The notes below the pieces were generated by a model. It worked only from the letters and a program-made list of their open reading frames with translations, searched no databases and had not been told where the DNA came from. From positions 434,001 to 498,000 of the forward strand of contig NZ_CP045073.1 of NCBI RefSeq assembly GCF_009301415.1: a DNA stretch of 64,000 nucleotides, read 5' to 3'. Every line of letters begins with the position of its first letter. The first letter of the stretch is position 1. The position numbers and the translations under genes were made by a program. This DNA comes from Paracoccus kondratievae. GTDB taxonomy: Bacteria; Pseudomonadota; Alphaproteobacteria; Rhodobacterales; Rhodobacteraceae. Below, one piece after another: positions 34,911-43,946 of the stretch.

Positions 34911-35954
34911 TCAGGCTACCAGCAAGGGCGCGTTCTGGCTGTCGATCGCCAGCGACACGGGCGCGCCCTCGTCATAAGGTGGCCGACCGGAAGAGTGCAG
35001 CGTATCGACGATAATCTTGCCGTCCGCCGTATCTACCAGATAGCGGATCTGGCTGCCCAGAAACTCGCGATGCGCGACCCTGCCCGCAATCGTGCCATCC
35101 GACATGCTGATGTGGATATTCTGGGGACGCAGGACGATGCAGTTCGCGCCCTTGACCATGGCTGCTACGGGCAGGTGCTGGCCACCCGCCGTCACGAATT
35201 CTGCCCCCTGCAGGGCGCCTTTCAGGATATTCGCGGTACCAAGGAACCCTGCAACAAAGGCATTGGCCGGCTGGTCATACAAATGTTGCGGAGTGCCGAT
35301 CTGCTGGATCACCCCCTTATCAAGGACCGCCATCCGGTCAGAAGTGGTGTTCGCCTCTTCCTGATCGTGGGTGACGAAAATCGTCGTCAGGCCCAGTTTG
35401 CGCTGCAAGGCCAGCAACTCGCGCCGCATCTGAACCCGCAGCGCAGCGTCAAGGTTCGAGAGCGGTTCATCCAGCAGCAGAACCTGTGGTTCGATGGCGA
35501 TGGTGCGTGCCAGTGCGACGCGCTGCTGCTGCCCGCCTGAAAGCTGGGCGGGCATCCGGTCAGCCAGATGCAAAAGGCCGACAATCTCAAGCGCGCGCTC
35601 AACCTTGGGGCCGATCTCGCGTGCAGGCAGGCGGCGTTCTTCCAGGCCAAAGGCTACGTTGCGGCGCACCGACATGTGGGGCCACAGCGCATAGGACTGA
35701 AACACCATGCCGACGTTACGCTTCCACGGTGGCAGGTTTGCGATATCACGATCACCGATCAGGATGCGTCCGCGTGGCGTGGGCCCAAAACCTGCAATCG
35801 CCCGTAAAAGAGTCGATTTCCCCGACCCCGAAGGGCCAAGAAAGGCAAAGAACTCACCCGGTTCGATGACCATGTCGATACCTTCCAGCACCTTGGTGTC
35901 ACCGAAGGACAGGTGCAGATCCTCGATACGGATGCCAGCTTTGGTCTGTGTCAT
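34911..35954 (-). CDS. ABC transporter ATP-binding protein (FbpC/AfuC/PotA type)
   Basis: 347 residues. Walker A is in LGPSGSGKSTLLRAIAG, the signature LSGGQQQRVALART and Walker B VLLLDEPLSNLD. The C-terminal TOBE domain runs from about 240 (NILKGAL, CIVLRPQNI). The family serves iron(III), 2-aminoethylphosphonate, spermidine and hexose-phosphate importers. It works with the adjoining fused permease (16 bp upstream) and binding protein. Confidence 0.92.
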   Translation of the reverse strand: MTQTKAGIRIEDLHLSFGDTKVLEGIDMVIEPGEFFAFLGPSGSGKSTLLRAIAGFGPTPRGRILIGDRDIANLPPWKRNVGMVFQSYALWPHMSVRRNVAFGLEERRLPAREIGPKVERALEIVGLLHLADRMPAQLSGGQQQRVALARTIAIEPQVLLLDEPLSNLDAALRVQMRRELLALQRKLGLTTIFVTHDQEEANTTSDRMAVLDKGVIQQIGTPQHLYDQPANAFVAGFLGTANILKGALQGAEFVTAGGQHLPVAAMVKGANCIVLRPQNIHISMSDGTIAGRVAHREFLGSQIRYLVDTADGKIIVDTLHSSGRPPYDEGAPVSLAIDSQNAPLLVA

Positions 35955-35970
35955 CTGTGCTTCTCCGAAA

Positions 35971-37701
35971 CTAGTGCTGATCGCCAGTCATGGTCTGGCG
36001 CGCACGCTCGCGCTCAATGATGCGCTGCGAAAGGTAGGTGCCGACCGCCACGATCACGACGGCAAGGATACCAAGCGCGGCCCCCGGACCGCGTCCGGCG
36101 GGCGATTGCATGTAAAGATAGATGCCATAGGCCAGCGGCGCGTCCGAGGATCGTCCGACCAGCATGATCGTCGCCGAAAGCTCTACCGCGGCTGTGGCAA
36201 AACTGGTGACGAACCCGGCAAGGATGCCCCCGGTCATCAGCGGCACCACGATACGGCGGATAGTGCTTGAGCGTGAGGCGCCAAGGCTTTCGGCAGCCTC
36301 TTCAAGCGACAGCGCGACCTGCTGCAGTGCCGCCATACAGGCCCTCAACGCATAAGGCAGGCGCCGCACGGCCAGCGCCACAATGATGATCCCCCAGAAA
36401 CTGGACATCTGGCCCAACCCGAAAGGCAGCTGGATGCCGTGGAACATGCGCAAATATCCGATCCCCAGCACCACCCCAGGCACGGCCAGCGCAGCGGTTG
36501 CCATGTAATCCAGCCATTTGCGTCCCGGCAGCCCGGTGCGGATCACGATATAGGCGATGGCAGTTCCCAGAACGACGTCGACCACGGCCGCCGATCCGGC
36601 ATAGACAAGCGTGTTCCAGACATATTGTGATGACTGGGTAAAAATCGTGCCAAAATGCTGCACGGTGAACCCGTCTGGCAGCGGCGAGAATGACCAGATC
36701 GTCCCGAATGCCAGCAAAAGCAGCCCGATATGGGGCGACAGGACCATGGCCAGGATCAGCAGGATCACGCCCCATGCCAGCCATTTCTCGCGCGGTTTCA
36801 GATCCCTGCGGGACAGGCCACCACCACCCTTTTGCACGGTTGCATAGTCCTTGCCCCGCATGAACAGAAAGGACACCCAAAGCGAAAAGACCGAGAACGC
36901 CACCAGAATGAACGAGATCACATAGCCCATCGGATCATTGATGCCGACCCCGGTGATGCGCAGATAGGCCTGCGGAGCCAGCATGTTGTTCACGTTCAGC
37001 AGCAGTGGCGTGCCCAGATCGTCAAACACCTTGATAAAGACCAGCGCCGCCCCGGCCAGATAGCCAGGCATCGCCAGGGGAAAGACGATACGCCGGAACA
37101 TCCGCATCCCATACGAGCCAAGGTTTTGCGCCGCCTCTTCCATTGAGCGGTCGATATTGCGCAGGCTTGCCGACAGGTTGATCAAGATGAACGGAAAGTA
37201 ATGGATCGACTGGACCAGAATGACGCCGTTCAGCCCCTCCATGAACGGAATGCGAAAGCCCAAATACTGGTTCAGCAGCAAGTTGATCGAGCCGTTGCGC
37301 CCAAATAGCAGCGACATCGCCACCGCCCCGACAAAGGGAGGCATGATCAGCGGGATCACCCCCAGCGCCTGAATTACCGCCGCACCCCCAAAGTTGAAGC
37401 GTGTGGTGATATAGGCAAGAGGCAGCGCGATCACCGTCGCCACGACCACCGACATCAGCGAGACGTAAAACGAGTTAACAAAGCTTTCACGAAACAGCGT
37501 CGTGCTGAAAAAGTCCTGAAAGTTCTGCAGTGTAAAGCTACCGGTCCGCGCCTCCAGAAAGGCTACATAGATTACCTGCGCCACTGGCAGGATCAGAAAC
37601 GCCATCAAAAAGATCGCGATCAAGATACCTGCGACCGCAGCTCCTGACAGGCGCGGAAACAAGGTGAACCCGCTTGAAGCGGTCTGGGAAGTGTTGGGCA
37701 T
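35971..37701 (-). CDS. ABC transporter permease, fused double-domain (FbpB/AfuB type)
   Basis: 576 residues with about twelve membrane helices in two BPD_transp_1 units. EAA-like loops are seen in each half (EEAAQNLGSYGMRMFRRIVFPL and EEAAESLGASRSSTIRRIVVPL). The fused form is typical of the iron(III)/phosphonate/hexose-phosphate (Fbp/Phn/Afu) group. It forms the inner-membrane channel for the solute bound by the protein encoded at 37777-39099. Confidence 0.92.
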   Translation of the reverse strand: MPNTSQTASSGFTLFPRLSGAAVAGILIAIFLMAFLILPVAQVIYVAFLEARTGSFTLQNFQDFFSTTLFRESFVNSFYVSLMSVVVATVIALPLAYITTRFNFGGAAVIQALGVIPLIMPPFVGAVAMSLLFGRNGSINLLLNQYLGFRIPFMEGLNGVILVQSIHYFPFILINLSASLRNIDRSMEEAAQNLGSYGMRMFRRIVFPLAMPGYLAGAALVFIKVFDDLGTPLLLNVNNMLAPQAYLRITGVGINDPMGYVISFILVAFSVFSLWVSFLFMRGKDYATVQKGGGGLSRRDLKPREKWLAWGVILLILAMVLSPHIGLLLLAFGTIWSFSPLPDGFTVQHFGTIFTQSSQYVWNTLVYAGSAAVVDVVLGTAIAYIVIRTGLPGRKWLDYMATAALAVPGVVLGIGYLRMFHGIQLPFGLGQMSSFWGIIIVALAVRRLPYALRACMAALQQVALSLEEAAESLGASRSSTIRRIVVPLMTGGILAGFVTSFATAAVELSATIMLVGRSSDAPLAYGIYLYMQSPAGRGPGAALGILAVVIVAVGTYLSQRIIERERARQTMTGDQH

Positions 37702-37776
37702 GGTGTCCTCGGGGCGTCAAAAGGCGTCACGGATACCCGCGCCGCCACAGGCAACGCGGGATCGAACTTCCTGCCG

Positions 37777-39099
37777 TCACTTCATCGCTGTGGCCTGGTC
37801 AGCCAGTTCCTTGGCCTTGCGATAGTTCTCGACCGCAAAGCTGTCCCAGGCCTGCTCGATTTCAGCCTGACGGCCGACAACCTCAGTCCCGGGTTCAGCG
37901 CGCGAGATGGTAAAAACCTGGGTAAAGGCCGGGTCCTGCGCCTCGGCCTCGGTGATCGGCATGGCCTCGATCAGCGCACGGGCCTCGGCAATCAGCGCGG
38001 CGGCCTCCTTGTTGCCGGTGTCGGCATGGGCTGCCTCGGCCTTTTGCACGGCAGCAACGGCCCCGCGCAAATCGTCCAACCGATAGGTCACCAGCACGTC
38101 GAAAAGCGAGTTCACCAGATTGTAGCGGACCCCGGATTTATCCACATCAAACTCGATCGCACCCGGCGCAAACTCTTCGGAAAACGGGTTCGGAAAGCCA
38201 TCGGGGGCGCTGGCATAGATCTTGGGATCGACCGGCAGACGCATGATCGCAGGGTCCAAAAGGACTTTTTGCCCGTCTGGCGACAGCAGGAACTCGACGA
38301 ACTGTTTTGCACCCTCGGGGTTCGGCGCATTTGCAATGATGCCGATATTGGCTGGTACGATGGCGGTCACGCTGGGATAGACCAGTTCGACCGGAAAGCC
38401 CGATGCCTTGGACGCGAGTCCAAAAAAGTCGATGACGATGCCAAAGCCGGTCGCGCCCGAATTGACCGCATCCGGAACGCCAAAACTGCGTTCGGTAACG
38501 GTATTCATGTTGCCCGAGATCCACTTCCAGGTGGCCCAGCCCTGATCCCAGCCTTCGCCTTGCAGCACGGTCTCGACCGTCAGGTGGGTAGTGCCAGAAC
38601 GCGAAGGCGAGGACATCGCAACATGGCCGTTATATTCAGCACGCTTCAGATCCTCCCATTCACGCGCGATGGGCAGGTCGTTCGCCTGAACGTAACGGGT
38701 GTTATACATGATCCCATAACCCGAGGCAGCGAAGCCGAAATAGGTGCCGTCGGGATCATGGACCGGATAGCCACCGATCACATCGGGAATGCCCTCGAAC
38801 TTTACGTCCACCTTGGCGAGCAACTCTTCCTCTTTCAGTACCTCGAAGGCGTCGGGGGCAGACGCCCACATCAGGTCAATGGTATTCGCGCTGCGGGTCT
38901 CTTGCAGATGCGAGACGGCAGCGTTGGTGTTGCGGCTGACGACTTCAAGCGTCGTACCGGGATGCGCGGCCTCAAAGGCGGCCTTGAACGGGTCGGTCAG
39001 GTCACGCGGAAACGAGGTCACTACTGTCACCGTATCGGCAAAGGCGGCAGCCGAAGTCATCATCAGCGCAAAGGCGCTGAATGCAGATATCCTGTTCAT
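37777..39099 (-). CDS. ABC transporter substrate-binding protein (Fbp/Afu-like)
   Basis: 440 residues from ATG 39099, preceded by GGAGGAGAACC; signal peptide about 1-21 (AAAFA before DTVTVVTSFP). The mature protein is a type 2 periplasmic receptor of the iron/AEP/hexose-phosphate cluster (VEVVSRNTNAA-like loop, IDLMWASAPDAFEVL, MSSPSRSGTTHLTVET). The iron-binding tyrosine pair of FbpA is not obvious. It closely resembles in style the regulatory protein at 42510-43697 (same WASAPEAF and MSxPxRSGTxH motifs), which suggests both recognise the same or similar ligands. The leader contains a strong palindrome. Confidence 0.9.
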   Translation of the reverse strand: MNRISAFSAFALMMTSAAAFADTVTVVTSFPRDLTDPFKAAFEAAHPGTTLEVVSRNTNAAVSHLQETRSANTIDLMWASAPDAFEVLKEEELLAKVDVKFEGIPDVIGGYPVHDPDGTYFGFAASGYGIMYNTRYVQANDLPIAREWEDLKRAEYNGHVAMSSPSRSGTTHLTVETVLQGEGWDQGWATWKWISGNMNTVTERSFGVPDAVNSGATGFGIVIDFFGLASKASGFPVELVYPSVTAIVPANIGIIANAPNPEGAKQFVEFLLSPDGQKVLLDPAIMRLPVDPKIYASAPDGFPNPFSEEFAPGAIEFDVDKSGVRYNLVNSLFDVLVTYRLDDLRGAVAAVQKAEAAHADTGNKEAAALIAEARALIEAMPITEAEAQDPAFTQVFTISRAEPGTEVVGRQAEIEQAWDSFAVENYRKAKELADQATAMK

Positions 39100-39141
39100 G
39101 GTTCTCCTCCCACAGGCATCAGGCAGGCCGGACTGGGCGGT

Positions 39142-39173
39142 CCTGCAATGGCACACCAACTGTGCATTGCAGG
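39142..39173 (-). promoter_or_regulatory. Palindrome in the leader of the binding-protein gene
   Basis: CCTGCAATGGCACA at 39142-39155 is complementary to TGTGCATTGCAGG at 39161-39173 with one unpaired base and a five-base loop. It lies 43 bp before the start codon, so it is either an operator or a hairpin in the untranslated leader. Confidence 0.5.
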
Positions 39174-39211
39174 AATTAACCTTGCAAGTATTTGTTTTTA
39201 TTAATTATTTT

Positions 39212-39250
39212 GTGTCAGTTTTGACACGCCCCGTGGGTCAATTCTGACCC
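39212..39250. promoter_or_regulatory. Two tandem 16-bp dyads, probable response-regulator sites
   Basis: GTGTCA-N4-TGACAC (39212-39227) and GGGTCA-N4-TGACCC (39235-39250) share the form GNGTCA-N4-TGACNC and are centred 23 bp apart, about two helical turns. They lie between the regulator gene and the transporter operon, about 110-150 bp upstream of the latter's start. That arrangement is typical of activator sites of NtrC-family proteins. Confidence 0.65.
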
Positions 39251-39262
39251 ATTCCACAGGAC

Positions 39263-40546
39263 TTACAGCATGTCATGGTGACGCAGCCGCAGATAAAGTC
39301 TTTTGCGCGGAATACCAAGCAGGGCCGCTGCCTCGGTCTTGCGCCCACCGGTCTGGATCAGGGCGAATCGCAACAAGCGGGCCTCGAACCCCTCCATGGC
39401 TGCGTCATAGCTCATTCCTGCCATCTGATCCGTGGCGCCGGGTGCCGATCCGGGCTGAGGAAAGCTGGTGTCCAGCCCGATCACCAGACGTTCGGCCAGG
39501 TTGCGGGCCTCCCGAACGTTACCGGGCCAATCGTGATAAGCGATGCGGCGGCGCAAACTGCTGTCGATATGAGGTTTAGGCAGATTGTGCCGGGCGGCCG
39601 CCTCGGCTGCAAAATGGGTAACCAGCATGGCCGCATCCTCTTCGCGTTCGCGCAAGGGAGGCAAAGGCAATGTTGCGTGGAAACGGTGAAACAGGTCCGC
39701 CCGCAACCGGGATTCAGCTGTCAGGCTCTCGGGCGGGCGCTTGACGCTGCCAAGGATGCGTATGTCAACCGGACGAGGTCCGGCGCCCAAGGGGGTGATC
39801 TCGCGTGCCTCAACGACCCGCAACAGTCGCACCTGCAGCCCGTCGGGCATGGATTCAAGCTCATCCAGATACAGCGTCCCACCCGCAGCCCGTGCGATCA
39901 GACCGGGCGAGTCACTGGTGCCAAAAAGCTCTCGGTCCACGTCGGTCTCAGCCAGCGCGCCGCAATTAACGGCGACAAAAGGTCCGTCGCGGCGCGGGGA
40001 AAGATCGTGCAGGACACGCGCGACAAGCTCTTTGCCGGTCCCGGTCTCGCCCGAGATCAGCAAATCAAGCTGTAGCCTCGCCAGCGCCCGCAGTTTGTCA
40101 CGCAAATCGCGCATAGCGGCAGATCGTCCAATCAGCCGGTCCTCGATACGTATCTGGCGCAGGCGGGTATTTTCCAGATGCAGGTCGCGCATTGCCTGCG
40201 CCCGCTTTAACACATCCAGCATCAACTCGGGCGGGCAGGGTTTTTCCAGAAAGTCATGAGCGCCGCCACGCATGGCGCGGATGGCGGCCGGCACATCGCC
40301 ATGGGCGGTGATCAGGATGAAAGGCACGTCAGGCGCGATTTCCCGCGCACGGTCCAGAAAATCCAGCCCCGAGAGTCCCGGCATCCGCAGATCAGAAAGG
40401 ATCACACCGGGGAAATCTGCCACCAGCACATCCAGTGCTGGCGCTGCCGCATCAAAGGCATGCACACGGAAACCGGCCAGCTCCAGCGTTTCGGCAGCAG
40501 CCAGCCTCAGGTCGGCATCATCCTCGACCAGCATCACCTCGGGCAC
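39263..40546 (-). CDS. NtrC-family response regulator without GAFTGA loop (PgtA-like)
   Basis: 427 residues. The receiver domain (1-120) has acidic residues 9-10, acceptor Asp52, Thr80 and Lys102. An AAA+ domain follows (Walker A GETGTGKE at 166-173, Walker B GTLYLDELE), then a Fis-type helix-turn-helix at the end (GGRKTEAAALLGIPRKRLYLRLR). Between ELFG (206-209) and the Walker B region only about 12 residues remain, and the GAFTGA segment that contacts sigma-54 is missing. It probably activates a sigma-70 promoter or works by repression. Overlapping by 13 bp with the kinase gene, it likely controls the transporter operon downstream through the two dyads. Confidence 0.9.
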   Translation of the reverse strand: MPEVMLVEDDADLRLAAAETLELAGFRVHAFDAAAPALDVLVADFPGVILSDLRMPGLSGLDFLDRAREIAPDVPFILITAHGDVPAAIRAMRGGAHDFLEKPCPPELMLDVLKRAQAMRDLHLENTRLRQIRIEDRLIGRSAAMRDLRDKLRALARLQLDLLISGETGTGKELVARVLHDLSPRRDGPFVAVNCGALAETDVDRELFGTSDSPGLIARAAGGTLYLDELESMPDGLQVRLLRVVEAREITPLGAGPRPVDIRILGSVKRPPESLTAESRLRADLFHRFHATLPLPPLREREEDAAMLVTHFAAEAAARHNLPKPHIDSSLRRRIAYHDWPGNVREARNLAERLVIGLDTSFPQPGSAPGATDQMAGMSYDAAMEGFEARLLRFALIQTGGRKTEAAALLGIPRKRLYLRLRHHDML

Positions 40547-42513
40547 GCCATCCCCCCCTCACTCCAGCGGTTCAGGCGCAACCGGACCTCGGCTCCGCCT
40601 TCGGTATGCTGTTCGATTTCCAGATGCCCACCCATGTCCTGCATGACGTTGAACGCTATCGAAAGGCCAAGGCCCAGCCCCTTGCCCGGCTCTTTGGTGG
40701 TCACAAAGGGATCTGTCAGGGACTGACCACTCTGACCCCCAAGCCCGATGCCGTTGTCGCGCACAATCAGCCAGACTGGATCGTCGCCGTGCAATTCGAT
40801 GCGGATCAGGCCCGGTTGTGCAGCGTCTTCGCGCGTATCAATCGCGTCCAGCGCATTGCCAAGGATGTTCAGCAAAACCTGCTCCAACAGGATTTCATCC
40901 CCAGCAACCGCAACCCCCTCCAGATCCAGGCAATCAACACGAACCCCCTCGGCCCGAAGGCGATGATCCAGCAGCTCAAGCGCGGCCCGCACCGGCTCGG
41001 CCAGCATCACCCGCATATTGCGATGGGCCGAGCGGCGGGCGATGCGACGCAGGTGGCCGATGGTTCGGGTGATCCGCTCCAGCAGCGCCTCGATCCGGGC
41101 AATCGCGGCATACGCCTCGGGGTAAGCGGCGCGCAGGTTGTGCAGACGATGTCCGACGGCTGCCAGCGGCTGGTTGATCTCATGACTGATCGCTGCAGAC
41201 ATTTGGCCAAGGGCGGCCATCTTACCCGCCTGCACCAGTTCGCGCTGCGTCATCTCAAGCCGTTCCAAAGCCCGCTGGCGAGCGTGGACCGAGGCGCGAA
41301 AGACCTCAACGGCGCGGGCCATCTCGGCAATCTCATCCTCTTGAGAGACGGCAGGGCGCAAAGGGTCGCCATCCTCGCCCCGCGCGATCCGGGTCAGATC
41401 GGCAGAAAGCGCCTCGATCCGCAAAAGAATGCGCTTGTGCACAAAGATCGCCAGAATGACCGCCGTCGCGACCGCGCCCAGCAATGTGACAAGCCCCAGT
41501 CCGACCGAACCGCGCAAGATGGCAGTCGCGGCAGCATCAGCACGGCGCTGTGCCCCAATCCGCTCGGTCCGGCCCAGATCGGTTAACGAGGCTTGCATCC
41601 GGGCCAGGGCCGCCTGCGCAGTTTGCAACTCAGAGACTGCGGCGTGATGCAGTTCCAACCTCTGCCGCTGCTGCATAAAGATGCTTTCAGCCCCCAAGGC
41701 GGACGCTTTCAACCGCTCCAGCGCCTCAAGCAGCAGCCTCACATCGACGCGTTCAGGCAAGTTCAGCTGGGCAAGCGCCAACCGGTCCAGCGTATCGCGG
41801 CCAAGGATGCCGACCTGTTCCAGCGCATCCAGGCTATCAGCAGAACGCGCCTGTAACAGCAGCGCCGTCAGCGTCGCAGCCTCAGAGCCGATCTGCTGCA
41901 CCCGATCACGCAAAAGCCAGTCCCGGGACAGCGCCTGCTCGGCCCCCGCACGCGCGGCAAGGTCAGTGTCCGTCGTCAAGGCCGCCAGCTGCGTGTCCAT
42001 ATTAAAGGACAGATCGCTAAGTATCCCCTGCACCTGATCCTGCACATCGGCATGGATCCAACGCAGGTCGGCCCCGACCCGCGCGTCAAGCTGGGCCCGC
42101 CGGGTCAGATCTGTGCTGATCCTGCCAAAACTGATCAGGGAATGACGCAAGGTACGCTCGGCTCTTTCGATCTCTGCACGGGTCCCCGCACGTTCAGGCG
42201 CGGCCTGCCACAGCGGCGAGGAAAGAACGCCCTCGACCCCCTGCGAAGCGCCGTCGATAGCGCGCTTCATCCGTTCGGCAGGCATTGCCGGGTCCGCCAC
42301 CAGTTGCATCGCCAGCGCCGCAAGCTCGCCCGTCGCCTCAGCCAGTTCACCCGCAAGCGCAACAGCGGGGATGCGATCCTGCGCCAACGCACGAAAATCC
42401 CGTTCGGCGCGCAGCATCACCACCATGCCGACCGCCAATACCCCAGCCGCGATCAGCACGACCAGCACCAGGGCCGCCATCAACCGCCCCCGGATCGAGC
42501 CCCGGCGGATCAT
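40534..42513 (-). CDS. Membrane sensor histidine kinase (PgtB-like)
   Basis: About 659 residues from ATG 42513 (ATGA overlap with the upstream gene). A first membrane helix (about 10-32), a long helical periplasmic domain (about 35-340), a second membrane helix (GSVGLGLVTLLGAVATAVIL), a HAMP domain, then HisKA with His444 in AISHEINQPLAAVGH and HATPase_c (NILGNALDAID, DNGIGLG, GKGLGLGLSI). Length and order match PgtB, the kinase for phosphoglycerate uptake control in Salmonella, whose activity depends on the periplasmic protein PgtC. Here a PgtC-like gene is immediately upstream, so signal input is likely through that protein. Confidence 0.9.
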   Translation of the reverse strand: MIRRGSIRGRLMAALVLVVLIAAGVLAVGMVVMLRAERDFRALAQDRIPAVALAGELAEATGELAALAMQLVADPAMPAERMKRAIDGASQGVEGVLSSPLWQAAPERAGTRAEIERAERTLRHSLISFGRISTDLTRRAQLDARVGADLRWIHADVQDQVQGILSDLSFNMDTQLAALTTDTDLAARAGAEQALSRDWLLRDRVQQIGSEAATLTALLLQARSADSLDALEQVGILGRDTLDRLALAQLNLPERVDVRLLLEALERLKASALGAESIFMQQRQRLELHHAAVSELQTAQAALARMQASLTDLGRTERIGAQRRADAAATAILRGSVGLGLVTLLGAVATAVILAIFVHKRILLRIEALSADLTRIARGEDGDPLRPAVSQEDEIAEMARAVEVFRASVHARQRALERLEMTQRELVQAGKMAALGQMSAAISHEINQPLAAVGHRLHNLRAAYPEAYAAIARIEALLERITRTIGHLRRIARRSAHRNMRVMLAEPVRAALELLDHRLRAEGVRVDCLDLEGVAVAGDEILLEQVLLNILGNALDAIDTREDAAQPGLIRIELHGDDPVWLIVRDNGIGLGGQSGQSLTDPFVTTKEPGKGLGLGLSIAFNVMQDMGGHLEIEQHTEGGAEVRLRLNRWSEGGMACPR

Positions 42514-43697
42514 GACCGCTCCAACGCGCGGATCAGTGCCTCGGCGTCGCGCAGGATCGTGTATGAGCGTTCGGACCACTCCAGCAGCGTTTCGCGATCA
42601 GTCGGGGCCGAACGCGCCTGATGTTCGGTCAGCGGCATCCATGTCAGCAGCCGGCGGATGCGTGCCTTTTCGGCCGCTGGCGCATGGTCGAGCGCACGCA
42701 AACGCCGCCACAGATCCCGGCGCAGCAACAGGTCCCGGGCAACGAAGGCCTCAAACAGCTGCTTGACTTGCCAGTAGCGCCCTGCGGCCAGCTCCGGGTC
42801 ATAGCGGGACCAGCTGAAATTCAGGGCCGCCAGAACCTCAGGGTCAAGCATATCGGGTTGCTCGGCGCGGATCCGGGGATCGACCGGGATACGCCGGATA
42901 TCGGGGCGCAACAGGATGCGCTGGCCCTCGGGTGACAGGATAAAATTCACGAACGCCCTGGCTGCCTCGGGCTGGACGCCCCCTTGTAATGCGGCAATCC
43001 GCGCCGGGATAAGGATAACCGGGCGGCCATAGCGAAAGTTCAGCCCCTCACGCGTCAAAGCCAGAAAGTCGATGGTCAGTCCGATCGAGTAATCGCCATC
43101 CTCAACCCCCTCAAGTACACCGAAACTGCGCGCCGAAATGGTGTTCAGCTGCCCTGCCAGCTCCAGGATCCAGGCCCAGCCCGCCTGCCATCCGCGATCT
43201 TGCAAAATCGTCTCTAAAAGAGAATGCATCGTGCCTGATCGCATAGGGTGCGACATGGCGATATCCTGGTTGAACCCAGGTTCAAGAAGGTCATTCCAAT
43301 CCTGCGGCACAGGTCTGTCATCCGCATTGCGCCAGGTCCATCCGACAGCGGACCACGCAAAATCCGCATATGAACCGTCGCCCAGATCAGCCAGACGCCC
43401 GGCCTTGTCCAGCACGACAAAAGCTTCGGGGGCCGAAGCCCAGAACAGATCAAATCCCCGATCATTCCCGGCCAGAACCTCATCGACCGCGGCATGGGTA
43501 TTCTTGTTCAGCACCCGGATGCGGATATCGGGATGTTCGCGACCAAACGCCTCGACCAACGGGTCAACCACATCCGCCTGATATGAGGTGATGATCCGCA
43601 GTTCATCCGCAAAAGCAGGAACGGTAAGCAAGATGACCGCCCATAACATGGCGGCCAGCCTGAATTTTGCGCTTTTGCGATGATCTGGCGCGTACAT
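42510..43697 (-). CDS. Periplasmic binding-protein-like sensor subunit (PgtC-like)
   Basis: 395 residues with a signal peptide (about 1-30, ending in PAFA before DELRII). The fold is that of a type 2 solute-binding protein (IRVLNKNTHAAVDEVL, FDLFWASAPEAFVVL, MSHPMRSGTMHSLLET, FILSPEGQRILL). It is not followed by a permease but by the kinase gene, with a four-base overlap. Size and neighbourhood match PgtC (about 397 residues), which binds ligand and signals to PgtB. It therefore probably detects the solute and passes the signal to the kinase rather than transporting it. Confidence 0.87.
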   Translation of the reverse strand: MYAPDHRKSAKFRLAAMLWAVILLTVPAFADELRIITSYQADVVDPLVEAFGREHPDIRIRVLNKNTHAAVDEVLAGNDRGFDLFWASAPEAFVVLDKAGRLADLGDGSYADFAWSAVGWTWRNADDRPVPQDWNDLLEPGFNQDIAMSHPMRSGTMHSLLETILQDRGWQAGWAWILELAGQLNTISARSFGVLEGVEDGDYSIGLTIDFLALTREGLNFRYGRPVILIPARIAALQGGVQPEAARAFVNFILSPEGQRILLRPDIRRIPVDPRIRAEQPDMLDPEVLAALNFSWSRYDPELAAGRYWQVKQLFEAFVARDLLLRRDLWRRLRALDHAPAAEKARIRRLLTWMPLTEHQARSAPTDRETLLEWSERSYTILRDAEALIRALERS

Positions 43698-43946
43698 TTC
43701 CCCCTCTGCCGACGGATTGTTGCATTACCAGCCACAGCAAAGCAACCGACCCCGGGGCAAATGCACCCGGCTGCTACAAAACAGCCTATGCGCGGGTTCC
43801 TGCCCCTTTATCAGCAAGATCGTTGATCTGTTTTTCAGCTTTCTTAGACATTGCTGGGGATATCGCGGCCCGGATCCGCACCGACCGGCTTTGCTTTGAC
43901 CAACTTACAGTTAGCCCGGCGGCGCGTGCGCGACCAAAGCCACGTG

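Noticed and set aside
39144..39159. Possible -24/-12 (sigma-54) promoter on the minus strand before the binding-protein gene
   Set aside because: The GG and GC elements are one base too close for a sigma-54 promoter, and the local NtrC-type regulator lacks the GAFTGA loop.
40435..41586. 383-residue plus-strand frame
   Set aside because: Lies opposite the PgtB-like kinase and PgtA-like regulator; no recognisable motif.
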